A stretch of 38,057 nucleotides of DNA, taken from Bacteroidales bacterium (GTDB lineage Bacteria > Bacteroidota > Bacteroidia > Bacteroidales > JAFGXI01). The translations under genes were made by a program, and so were the position numbers. The stretch is taken from contig JAMOQL010000209.1 of assembly GCA_027064025.1 (NCBI GenBank), positions 1 to 38,057 of the forward strand, written 5' to 3'. Below are positions 1-7,766 of the stretch, in pieces (position 1 is the first letter of the stretch; each line of letters begins with the position of its first letter). Under the pieces are notes generated by a model that saw only the letters and a program-made list of their open reading frames with translations, made no database searches and was not told the DNA's origin.

Positions 1-707
1 TTATTTCCTCGGCATTTCTAAACCTTCATTACCTACATCCAGCTATTATTGCCAATATTTTTATTCTACTAACTATTGTAGAAATACTCTCAAGTTATAG
101 GCAGCCCAAAGTTTACAAAGCAAGTTTCAATTCAGGCTTTTTAATAGCAATGGCAGGCTTATTTTATGTCAATGCAAATTTCTTATTATTATTTATATTC
201 ATTAGTCTTTTAGTCTTACACAGCTTTAATTGGAGAGAATGGACTTCTGTAATTTTAGGATTTTCTACACCCTATTTAGTAACCATATTTATCTATTACT
301 ACACAGATAATTGGGTCAGTATAGAAATAATATCATCAGCAATAATACAATATCACAGTCCAAAATTAATTTGGCCTTATTCATACTATATTTTTAGTGG
401 CATTCTATTACTCACAGGTATATTATCTATTTTTAAATTATCTTCCACATACTCTAACAATAAGATTAGCACACGTAATTATTTTAGCTTATTTGCTATT
501 TTAGCTATTCTAATTGTAGGTATTTTCTTAGTAATACCATTTGCCTCGATAGAGTTAATTGTAATAGTCGCCATTCCTTTATCGTACTTACTAGCTAACT
601 ACTATCTTTCCCATGCTAACAAATGGGTTCAAGAAATATCTTTTATCTTTTTGCTCTCGGCATTCATTTTCTTTTATCTTCAAAAATATTTTGAACTTGG
701 CGCTTAA
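1..707 (+). CDS. DUF6427-like integral membrane protein, 5'-truncated by window edge
   Basis: The frame is open from base 3, so the gene begins outside the window; the first ATG at 150 is internal. About 234 residues remain, nearly all hydrophobic, with roughly seven or eight predicted membrane helices. The stretch around residues 10-50 (HPAIIANIFILL, then a short basic loop and FNSGFLIAMAGLFY) resembles the DUF6427 family of Bacteroidota, multi-helix inner-membrane proteins of unknown function. That assignment is from memory of the family and is moderately sure. The stop codon lies within the first codons of rnhB, so the two are probably co-transcribed. Confidence 0.65.
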   Translation, partial: ISSAFLNLHYLHPAIIANIFILLTIVEILSSYRQPKVYKASFNSGFLIAMAGLFYVNANFLLLFIFISLLVLHSFNWREWTSVILGFSTPYLVTIFIYYYTDNWVSIEIISSAIIQYHSPKLIWPYSYYIFSGILLLTGILSIFKLSSTYSNNKISTRNYFSLFAILAILIVGIFLVIPFASIELIVIVAIPLSYLLANYYLSHANKWVQEISFIFLLSAFIFFYLQKYFELGA

Positions 708-1299
708 ACCTTATCTAAATAACACTAACATCGAAGTTGGCTTAGATGAAGCAGGAAGAGGATGTCTTGCTGGTCCAGTCGTTGCTGCAGCTGTTATATT
801 ACCCAAGAATTTTAATCATCCTCTTCTCGACGACTCAAAAAAACTATCTGAAAAGAAACGTAATGAACTTCGGCAAGTTATCGAAGAAAAAGCTTTAGCT
901 TATGCAGTGGCTTTTGTTGATAATCATACAATAGATAAAATTAACATTCTGAATGCAAGCATATTAGCCATGCACAAGGCTATCGATAAACTCACTGTCA
1001 AATTCGATTTTCTATTGATAGATGGCAATCGTTTTAAAGCCTATAAAAAAGTCCCTCACGAATGCATAATAAAAGGAGATGGAAAATACCAATCTATTGC
1101 CGCTGCCTCAATTTTGGCCAAAACCTACCGTGACGAATACATCATTAAACTAGCAAAAAAATTCCCAGAATACCAGTGGCATCAAAATAAAGCCTACCCC
1201 ACAAAGAAGCATATCGAAGCCATACTAGAGCACGGCACAACCCGTTACCATAGACGATCGTATCACATTAAAGCCTATCAACTTAGCTTAGATTTTTAA
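697..1299 (+). CDS. rnhB: Ribonuclease HII
   Basis: Endonuclease that cleaves the RNA strand of RNA-DNA hybrids and starts removal of ribonucleotides misincorporated in DNA. The four metal-binding acids of the family are visible: D17 and E18 in GLDEAGRG, D109 in LIDGNRF and D128 in IIKGD, followed by the conserved SIAAASILAKTYRD block. An ATG frame opens at 613, but that adds 28 residues without family similarity, encoded inside the upstream membrane gene. Bacteroidota homologues begin close to a LKPY motif, so the TTG at 697 (M-A-L-K-P-Y) is preferred; a TTG at 691 is the alternative. The result is 200 residues, normal for the family, overlapping the upstream stop by 11 bases. Confidence 0.93.
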   Translation: MALKPYLNNTNIEVGLDEAGRGCLAGPVVAAAVILPKNFNHPLLDDSKKLSEKKRNELRQVIEEKALAYAVAFVDNHTIDKINILNASILAMHKAIDKLTVKFDFLLIDGNRFKAYKKVPHECIIKGDGKYQSIAAASILAKTYRDEYIIKLAKKFPEYQWHQNKAYPTKKHIEAILEHGTTRYHRRSYHIKAYQLSLDF

Positions 1300-1411
1300 T
1301 CCCTAATAATATTCAAGCTCCCCGTCCATATCGTGTATAAGTTGACTTTTCGTTGCCGAATTATATTATATAAAGATAAAATTCTGTAATAAAGTTCAAT
1401 ATTTCTTGTTT

Positions 1412-1419
1412 TACATTTG
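1412..1419 (+). promoter_or_regulatory. Candidate -7 element upstream of the PqqD-like gene
   Basis: TACATTTG matches the Bacteroidota -7 consensus TAnnTTTG exactly and lies 39 bases before the ATG at 1459. No convincing TTTG -33 element is present about 19 bases further upstream, so this is a one-box match in AT-rich DNA. The 159-base gap after rnhB makes an independent promoter for the following cluster plausible. Confidence 0.35.
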
Positions 1420-1458
1420 TATCGTTCAAGAAGAATCATTTACTAAATAAATATAGAT

Positions 1459-1704
1459 ATGAAAATTCGTTCCAATTTAGCCGTTAGTGAGAATGGCTTT
1501 GTATTCGATCCAAAAACAGGCGAAAGCTTTACTGTAAATAAGGTCGGTGTAGAAATCATCAATCAACTTAAAAAAACATCTGACTTAGATAAAGTCATGA
1601 AAAATATTGAGTCCAATTACGAAGTCGACCATTATACCCTAGAAAAAAGTATAACCGATTTTGTAAACATGATGCAAGAATTTAATCTTCTAGAGAATGA
1701 ATAA
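1459..1704 (+). CDS. PqqD-family small protein (RRE-like)
   Basis: An 81-residue soluble, acidic protein with the PqqD pattern: an N-terminal strand region, a VFDPKTGESFTVNKVG motif (residues 15-30, strand pair then 'N..G'), a short helix, and a C-terminal helix ending in LLENE. In known systems PqqD domains bind a leader peptide and present it to a modifying enzyme. No precursor peptide or radical SAM enzyme is visible here. Its last 8 bases overlap the start of the ATP-grasp gene, so the two are translationally coupled, and the decarboxylase follows. Its role could be substrate presentation or acting as a carrier; both are inference. The fold family is fairly sure, the function is not. Confidence 0.75.
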   Translation: MKIRSNLAVSENGFVFDPKTGESFTVNKVGVEIINQLKKTSDLDKVMKNIESNYEVDHYTLEKSITDFVNMMQEFNLLENE

Positions 1705-2740
1705 ACGCAAAATAACAGTAGCTGTAACAGGCTTAAACAATACGGATAATCCAGGTCCAGGTATTCCTGTTATTCGTGGTATTCTCGAAAGCGATTTTTT
1801 CGATGCCCGAATAATTGGTTTGGCATACGAAAATCTGGAGCCTGGCATATATATGGACATCGTTGATAAAGTATATAATGTACCATATCCTTCTACAGGA
1901 ACCGATCAACTTTTAGCACGTATTGAGTATATTAATTCTGTTGAAAACATTGATGTTTTAATTCCTAATTTCGATGCCGAATTATATTCATTCATGAAAA
2001 CTGAAGATAAGCTAAAAGCTATGGGAATACATACTTTTTTACCTACCATAGAGCAATTCGAAGAACGACATAAATCGAATTTACCTGAGTATGGTAAGAA
2101 ATATAAGGTTGATGTGCCCAAAAGTAGAGCCATAACATCGATTTCTGAGCTATACACATTAAAACCAGATTTTCAGTTTCCATTTTTAGTAAAAGGGAAA
2201 TTTTACGACGCTTATGTTTGCTACAACAACGAGCAAGCCACAACACAATTCAACAAATTATCCTCGAAATGGGGTTTGCCAATTATTATTCAAGAATTCG
2301 TTCACGGAACCGAAGTCAATGTCATAGCTCTTGGCGATGGTGAGGGGAATACAATTTCCGCTGTCCCAATGCGTAAACAATACATCACCGATAAAGGAAA
2401 AGCTTGGGGAGGTATTACCATTGATGATGAAGAAATGATGGAACTTACTAAACACATTATCAAAGAAACCAAATGGCGTGGAGGGATGGAGCTTGAGCTA
2501 ATAAAAACTAATGATAATAAATACTTTCTGATAGAAATTAATCCTCGAATTCCTGCATGGGTATATTTAGCGGTTGGTGCAGGACAAAATATTCCTGAGG
2601 CCTTGTTAAAATTGGCTCTAGGTATTGATGTTAAAGCCTTTACCGACTACGAAGTAGGAAAAATGTTTGTCCGATATTCATACGATTTAATTACTGATAT
2701 TAATACCTTTCAGCAACTTTCTGTAAACGGAGAACTATAA
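1697..2740 (+). CDS. ATP-grasp ligase, CarB-like
   Basis: A 347-residue cytoplasmic ATP-grasp enzyme; the superfamily joins a carboxylate, activated as acyl phosphate, to an amine or thiol. The N-terminal pre-ATP-grasp domain (TGLNNTDNPGPGIPVIRGIL, residues 11-30) resembles the ATP-grasp halves of carbamoyl phosphate synthase. The nucleotide site is recognisable: FPFLVKGK (lysine near 166), IIIQEFVHGTEVNV (E200 region), RGGMELELI (acid near 265-267) and EINPRIPAW with metal ligands E280, N282 and R284. It overlaps the PqqD-like gene by 8 bases and lies 85 bases before the decarboxylase. The context suggests ligation of an amino acid to another small molecule, peptide or carrier. The substrate cannot be read from sequence. 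Confidence 0.85.
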   Translation: MNKRKITVAVTGLNNTDNPGPGIPVIRGILESDFFDARIIGLAYENLEPGIYMDIVDKVYNVPYPSTGTDQLLARIEYINSVENIDVLIPNFDAELYSFMKTEDKLKAMGIHTFLPTIEQFEERHKSNLPEYGKKYKVDVPKSRAITSISELYTLKPDFQFPFLVKGKFYDAYVCYNNEQATTQFNKLSSKWGLPIIIQEFVHGTEVNVIALGDGEGNTISAVPMRKQYITDKGKAWGGITIDDEEMMELTKHIIKETKWRGGMELELIKTNDNKYFLIEINPRIPAWVYLAVGAGQNIPEALLKLALGIDVKAFTDYEVGKMFVRYSYDLITDINTFQQLSVNGEL

Positions 2741-2825
2741 TCAAAGATCAATATCTAGAATAGCATTGAAAAAGAATAATTGATAATCTCTCCAGAAAAT
2801 AAAGGAGACATAAAATTAAAATACC

Positions 2826-4172
2826 ATGAAAAAAATATTTGAACGCCCAATAATATCAAGAATACAAACAGGAATGCCAAATAAAATTGGTTTAAAGACA
2901 GAATATTTACCTATCAAAGATATTGATGAAGTACCTGTAAAAGACTTACTAAAAGAATATGGTTCGCCACTTTACGTGATGTCCGAGAAAACCATCCGCT
3001 CAGTATATCGTGAAGCTTATCAGGCATTTAGCACTCGATATCCCAAAATTCAATTTGCTTGGTCGTACAAAACCAACTACATGAATGCCGTTTGTAAAGT
3101 TTTTCATCAAGAAGGCTCATGGGCAGAAGTAGTATCTGGATTCGAATACGAAAAAGCTCTTAAGAATGGGGTTTCTGCTGAGAAAATTATTTTTAATGGC
3201 CCTGATAAATCTGAAGAAGATTTAAAATTAGCCATCAAAAATCAATCATTAATACATATCGACCACTTCGACGAACTTTACACTATCATTAAACTAACCG
3301 AAGAATTAGAAGAACGTCCTCAAGTTGCCATTCGTGTCAATATGGACACTGGTATTTTTCCACAATGGACCCGCTTTGGATTTAATTACGACAATGGAGA
3401 AGCTTGGGATGCTATTAACAGAATTATGATTTCTGGGAAAATGGATTTGATTGGGTTACACGCTCATATCGGTACTTATGTGATGGTTGCAAATGCTTAC
3501 CGAATTGCAGGCACCAAGCTTTCGGACTTAGCTGTAAAAATTAAAAATAAATATAATACCGCACTCAGTTATATCGATTTTGGTGGTGGATTTGCTTCCA
3601 AAAATACTTTAAAAGGAGCATATTTACCAGGTTCAGATACAACACCTTCTTTCGACGAATATGCAGAAGCCATTACCTCATCTATCATTAATTCAGAAAT
3701 TAATCCCGACGATTTACCAACAATTATTTTGGAAACAGGACGCGCTTTAATAGACGATGCTGGAAGTATTTTAGGAACTGTTTTAGCCAATAAACGTATG
3801 GCTGATGGTACCAAAACTTTAATCATCGATGTAGGAGTGAATATGTTATTTACCTCGTTCTGGTACGAGCATAAAATTACACCTGCCCAAGATTTTTCTC
3901 ATCATACAGAAAATGCAAAAATATACGGCCCTCTTTGTATGAATATCGATGTTATTCGAGAAAACGTAGACTTACCTCCACTAAAAAAAGGCGACCAATT
4001 TGTTATTAGTAGGATTGGGGCCTACAATATGACACAATGGATGCAATTTATCACTTATCGTCCTAAGATTGTGATGATTGACGAAAGTAATAAAGCACAT
4101 ATTATTCGTAATAATGAAACACTAGAAAATATTACTCAGCTCGAATTAGTACCCGAACATTTGAAGAAATAA
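2826..4172 (+). CDS. PLP-dependent fold-type-III decarboxylase (diaminopimelate/ornithine decarboxylase superfamily)
   Basis: A 448-residue enzyme with an alanine-racemase-like barrel and a C-terminal beta domain. PLP lysine K82 lies in AWSYKTNY. HIGTY (214-218) replaces the usual HIGSQ, DFGGGF is at 251-256, and ETGRAL (303-308) takes the place of EPGR. The C-terminal GPLCMNID (368-375) keeps the catalytic cysteine C371 and aspartate D375 but lacks the glutamate, serine and glycine of the CESGD motif of diaminopimelate decarboxylase. GAYNM follows at 398-402. It should therefore decarboxylate an amino acid or an amino-acyl conjugate other than free diaminopimelate. It is the third gene of the PqqD/ATP-grasp cluster. 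It is not called lysA because the substrate-recognition motifs diverge and an N-terminal extension of about 35 residues is present. Confidence 0.82.
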   Translation: MKKIFERPIISRIQTGMPNKIGLKTEYLPIKDIDEVPVKDLLKEYGSPLYVMSEKTIRSVYREAYQAFSTRYPKIQFAWSYKTNYMNAVCKVFHQEGSWAEVVSGFEYEKALKNGVSAEKIIFNGPDKSEEDLKLAIKNQSLIHIDHFDELYTIIKLTEELEERPQVAIRVNMDTGIFPQWTRFGFNYDNGEAWDAINRIMISGKMDLIGLHAHIGTYVMVANAYRIAGTKLSDLAVKIKNKYNTALSYIDFGGGFASKNTLKGAYLPGSDTTPSFDEYAEAITSSIINSEINPDDLPTIILETGRALIDDAGSILGTVLANKRMADGTKTLIIDVGVNMLFTSFWYEHKITPAQDFSHHTENAKIYGPLCMNIDVIRENVDLPPLKKGDQFVISRIGAYNMTQWMQFITYRPKIVMIDESNKAHIIRNNETLENITQLELVPEHLKK

Positions 4173-4183
4173 ATAAATTATAT

Positions 4184-4214
4184 TTGTAGAGGCGAAATAA
4201 AATTGCCTCTACAA
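4184..4214. repeat. Palindromic hairpin between decarboxylase and transporter genes
   Basis: A perfect 10-bp inverted repeat (TTGTAGAGGC, 11-base loop, GCCTCTACAA) sits in the 53-base gap between two genes of the same strand. No T-run follows, so it is a poor classical terminator. The GTAGAGGC...GCCTCTAC form resembles short dispersed palindromes seen in many copies in Bacteroidota and cyanobacteria. It could act as an mRNA stabiliser or a partial terminator separating the two halves of the cluster. Confidence 0.7.
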
Positions 4215-4225
4215 TATTAACAAAT

Positions 4226-6415
4226 ATGCAAATTCATAAATCAGACATAACAGCCTTTAACAAGGGAATCATCAACTCGTACGGACAAATATTCTTCTCT
4301 ACGAAATATTGGTTTTCCTTTTTATTACTCATGGTTTCCTTCTTTGATCCATTAGCGGGTTTAGCAGGTCTAATATCAGTAGCAACAGCCAATAGTATTG
4401 CAATACTGTTTGGCTACAATCGGCTCTCTATTTTGTCTGGTCTCTATGGGTTCAACGCCCTTTTGGTCGGCTTGGGATTAGGCATTTATTTTAACTTTTC
4501 TATCGCCTTATTCTTTATTATTATCATCTCTGCAATACTAACATTATTCTTAAGTATAATGATGGAAGGCGTTCTCTATAAATACGCTCTACCCTTTCTT
4601 TCCATTCCCTTTCTACTTGCAATTTGGATGCTAAACCTAGCCGTTAGCGATTTTACTGCACTCGGGTTAAGTGAGCGAGGAATGTACACCCTAAATATGC
4701 TTTACGCCAATGGAGGATCAGATTTGGTCAATGCTTACCAATGGTGGGGAGATTTAGTGAATCATAATATTCTAACTACCTATTTTATTTCTCTTGGCGC
4801 TATCTTCTTTCAATACAATGTTTTAGCAGGAATAGTTATCGCCCTAGGATTACTTATCTTTTCAAGAATTGCCTTTTCGCTTTCGCTAATAGGTTATTTT
4901 TCTGCTTATTTCTTCTATTTACTAATTGGCTCCGATATTTCAAATGTCAGCTATATGTATATAGGGTTTAACTATATTCTAACTGCAATTGCAGTTGGTG
5001 GCTTTTTCATCATTCCAAGCAAAAGTTCCTATTTTTGGACTATTCTACTTATTCCTCTTGTTGCTATTCTAACAATAAGTTTAAATAAGGTTTTTGCAGT
5101 TTTCGGCATCTCTATGTATTCTTTACCATTCAATATTATTGTACTGCTCTTTATATATGTACTTAAGTTTAGAAATAAAAGAAAAACTGATTTAAACCCT
5201 GTGATAACACAAGAATTCTCTCCCGAAAAGAATCTATATTCATATCATAATTATAAAAATAGATTAGCATCTTGGTTCGAAAATATTCCTGTTCAATTAC
5301 CTTTCTTTGGAGAGTGGACCGTATCACAAGCCCACAACGGAGATATTACTCACCAAGGAGATTGGCGACATGCTTGGGATTTTATTATTAAGACTGATGA
5401 TGGTGAACAATATAGAAATTTAGGAGAAAAAGTCGAAGACTATTTTTGCTATGGCAAAGCGGTTTTAGCTGTTGCCGATGGTGTTGTCGAAGAAATTATT
5501 GATGATATTGAAGATAATAATATTGGTGACGTAAATCTTGAACAAAATTGGGGAAATACAATTGTAATAAGACATACCGCAACTCTTTTTTCAAAATTAA
5601 GTCATCTACAAGCGGGTAGTTATAAGGTTACAAAAGGAGAATATGTAAAATCTGGGCAACAATTAGCTAACTGTGGAAATACTGGGCGATCGCCATTTCC
5701 TCACTTACATTTCCAGATGCAAGCCACCCCTTTTATTGGCTCAAAAACAATAGAGTACCCTATTGCCACCTACTTCTCAAAAATTAATAATAAGTTAAAA
5801 CTAAAACACTTTTCTATTCCTAGACAAAACGAACATTTATCTAGACCTATTCCAGAAAAGTTATTGCAAGTAGCTTTTAATTTTGTTCCCGGAAAAACGC
5901 TTATTTGGAAACTAGATAATACGAATAAAAATAGGGTTTGGGATGTTAAAGTGTCGGCCTTAAATCAGACATATTTAGAATGTGGCAAAAGTAAAAGTAG
6001 AGCCTTCTTCACTTATACCAATCATCTATTTTATTTTACAGGATTTACAGGCGATAAAACATCTTATTTATTCAAATTCTACTTATCTGCACAAAAAATA
6101 CAAATGAGCTTTTTTGAAGAAATGAACTTCTCAGAGAAAATTCGTCCCAACGATGTTTATAAAGGCATTAACCTCTTCGTTCAGGATTTTATTGCTCCTT
6201 TTTACTTATGGTTAAAACCTAAATTCTTGATACAATATAGCAGTACAAAAAGTGGATTTACAAAACACAATATCACTTTAAATACTAAAATAGAAAAGCG
6301 TAACCACAAAAGCATTTTGCAAGCTAAAATAATAATAGGAAGTAAAGGAATCGAAGAAATAGTTTGGAATGATAATGAAAAATTAATAATGCAAACTTTA
6401 ATTAATGAAAATTAG
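4226..6415 (+). CDS. Urea transporter-like membrane protein fused to an M23 (LytM) peptidase domain
   Basis: 729 residues in two parts. Residues 1-325 are very hydrophobic and match the urea transporter family: FFDPLAGLAGLISVATANSIA near 38-58, SGLYGFNALLVGLGLGI near 71-87, and LPFLSIPF at 122-129, the family's LPxxTxPF signature with Ser for Thr. A basic stretch (KFRNKRKTD) follows the last helix. Residues 365-505 form an M23 zinc peptidase domain with H376 or H382, D385 (HAWDF), AVADGVV, WGNTIVIRH, GNTGRSPFPHLHF and the H493-x-H495 pair. About 220 further residues are unassigned. The last 11 bases overlap the next gene. Urea or small-amide passage and peptidoglycan or peptide cleavage are family inferences. 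Confidence 0.82.
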   Translation: MQIHKSDITAFNKGIINSYGQIFFSTKYWFSFLLLMVSFFDPLAGLAGLISVATANSIAILFGYNRLSILSGLYGFNALLVGLGLGIYFNFSIALFFIIIISAILTLFLSIMMEGVLYKYALPFLSIPFLLAIWMLNLAVSDFTALGLSERGMYTLNMLYANGGSDLVNAYQWWGDLVNHNILTTYFISLGAIFFQYNVLAGIVIALGLLIFSRIAFSLSLIGYFSAYFFYLLIGSDISNVSYMYIGFNYILTAIAVGGFFIIPSKSSYFWTILLIPLVAILTISLNKVFAVFGISMYSLPFNIIVLLFIYVLKFRNKRKTDLNPVITQEFSPEKNLYSYHNYKNRLASWFENIPVQLPFFGEWTVSQAHNGDITHQGDWRHAWDFIIKTDDGEQYRNLGEKVEDYFCYGKAVLAVADGVVEEIIDDIEDNNIGDVNLEQNWGNTIVIRHTATLFSKLSHLQAGSYKVTKGEYVKSGQQLANCGNTGRSPFPHLHFQMQATPFIGSKTIEYPIATYFSKINNKLKLKHFSIPRQNEHLSRPIPEKLLQVAFNFVPGKTLIWKLDNTNKNRVWDVKVSALNQTYLECGKSKSRAFFTYTNHLFYFTGFTGDKTSYLFKFYLSAQKIQMSFFEEMNFSEKIRPNDVYKGINLFVQDFIAPFYLWLKPKFLIQYSSTKSGFTKHNITLNTKIEKRNHKSILQAKIIIGSKGIEEIVWNDNEKLIMQTLINEN

Positions 6416-7766
6416 ACTCATATATATCATATTAATATTTTTCAGCTTCAATACTTGGGCTCAAGACACACTCAATTTTAAAACTGTTGATGCAACAAGC
6501 TACCAAGCTTATATTAATAAAGATTGGAAAACTGTAATAAGAATCGGTAATCAAGCATTAAAACAAAAAATTGATTATTACTATCTTCGTATGCGATTAG
6601 GAATTGCGTATTTTGAGAAAAAAAATTATCGAAAATCTATTGTACATTTCGAAAAAGCAATGTCAATGAATAATCAAGAGGTGGTTGCCACAGAATATCT
6701 ATACTATGCATATAAAAATATTGGAGATGATATTCAAGCTGTAAAAACTCTTGAGAAATCGGACACTAAATTCGCCAATAAGTTATTTCTAAAACAAACT
6801 ATTTTTCAAAATATATACGCCTTCTATTCCACAAGAATTTATGAAAATAGCAAACTAAAAGATGCTTCTTTGCCTGCTTATCAATCAGAAGTAGAAATAC
6901 AAAAAAAACCAATTTATGTAGAACAGTATATTCCAGAAAGTTATTCTAACTACCAATTGGGGACAACTGTTCGCCTTTCGCCATCGTGGAGGCTAGACGG
7001 TTCGTTTCAATATTTTTCTACTCAAAAAGAACAATACATTCTTGACCCCATAAATGAAACTAGCAAAACATCAAATGTTAGCCAAAACCAATGGCATATT
7101 AATAATACATTTCAATTATCTAATCGATTAAAAGCCTCAGTTTTCTTTTCATATTTATCTCAAAAATATAATTACATTTCTATTAAATCCAACCAAGTTC
7201 CTGTTAGTTACGAAGAAATACAAAATGGGAAAAGCTCTAATTTATTATTAGGACTTGGATTGAGCACTCAACAAAATTATTACGATTTAGAATGGTCTGC
7301 TAGTTTCTTTTCAAATACTACCGCCCCAATTCTACAAAGTAATCTATCGTTAAAAATATTTCCTTTTGGTAATAGAGCATTATTTACAGAATCGGGTATT
7401 AGTCTTCTAAAAGCAGACTCAACAGCACCAAAACCTATCTTTTCTCAAAGTATAACATACAGCCCCCACGAAAGAATTAGCTTAAGTTTGACAGGTAATT
7501 GGGGCGAGATGCAAAATTGGAATACTAATAATGCTTACGTCATTTATAATGGCATTTATAATTTAACAGAAATATATCAAACCCAAATTACAGCTAGAAT
7601 ATATAAAGGATTATATGCTAAGTTATATTATCAATATTTAAGTAATACATCCGATATCTTCTCAAAGAGTTTATTTCCATCAAATTCAGAAGATACGCCA
7701 CAAGTCATAGATAACACAAAATTTAATACACATTCAATAATTGGAGGATTAATATGGGAATTTTAA
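6405..7766 (+). CDS. TPR protein with C-terminal outer-membrane beta-barrel
   Basis: 453 residues. A signal peptide (MKIRLIYIILIFFSFNTWAQ, cleavage near residue 19-20) is followed by about three TPR-like helix pairs (residues 30-125, with a YYLRMRLGIAYFEKKNYRKSIVHFEKA core). From about 170 there are alternating amphipathic strands (YQLGTTVRLSPSWRLDGSFQYF and many similar), ending in GGLIWEF. A terminal phenylalanine is typical of outer-membrane barrels. Periplasmic TPRs tied to a barrel suggest a scaffold or export pore. It overlaps both neighbours (11 and 13 bases), so it belongs to a three-gene operon with the transporter-peptidase fusion. The specific function is unknown. Confidence 0.75.
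   Translation: MKIRLIYIILIFFSFNTWAQDTLNFKTVDATSYQAYINKDWKTVIRIGNQALKQKIDYYYLRMRLGIAYFEKKNYRKSIVHFEKAMSMNNQEVVATEYLYYAYKNIGDDIQAVKTLEKSDTKFANKLFLKQTIFQNIYAFYSTRIYENSKLKDASLPAYQSEVEIQKKPIYVEQYIPESYSNYQLGTTVRLSPSWRLDGSFQYFSTQKEQYILDPINETSKTSNVSQNQWHINNTFQLSNRLKASVFFSYLSQKYNYISIKSNQVPVSYEEIQNGKSSNLLLGLGLSTQQNYYDLEWSASFFSNTTAPILQSNLSLKIFPFGNRALFTESGISLLKADSTAPKPIFSQSITYSPHERISLSLTGNWGEMQNWNTNNAYVIYNGIYNLTEIYQTQITARIYKGLYAKLYYQYLSNTSDIFSKSLFPSNSEDTPQVIDNTKFNTHSIIGGLIWEF

Noticed and set aside
1459-1704. Calling the small protein PqqD of pyrroloquinoline quinone synthesis
   Set aside because: No pqqA, B, C or E homologue is present; only the fold family is supported.
2826-4172. Calling the decarboxylase lysA
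   Set aside because: The CESGD and EPGR substrate motifs are altered and the neighbours point to a different pathway.
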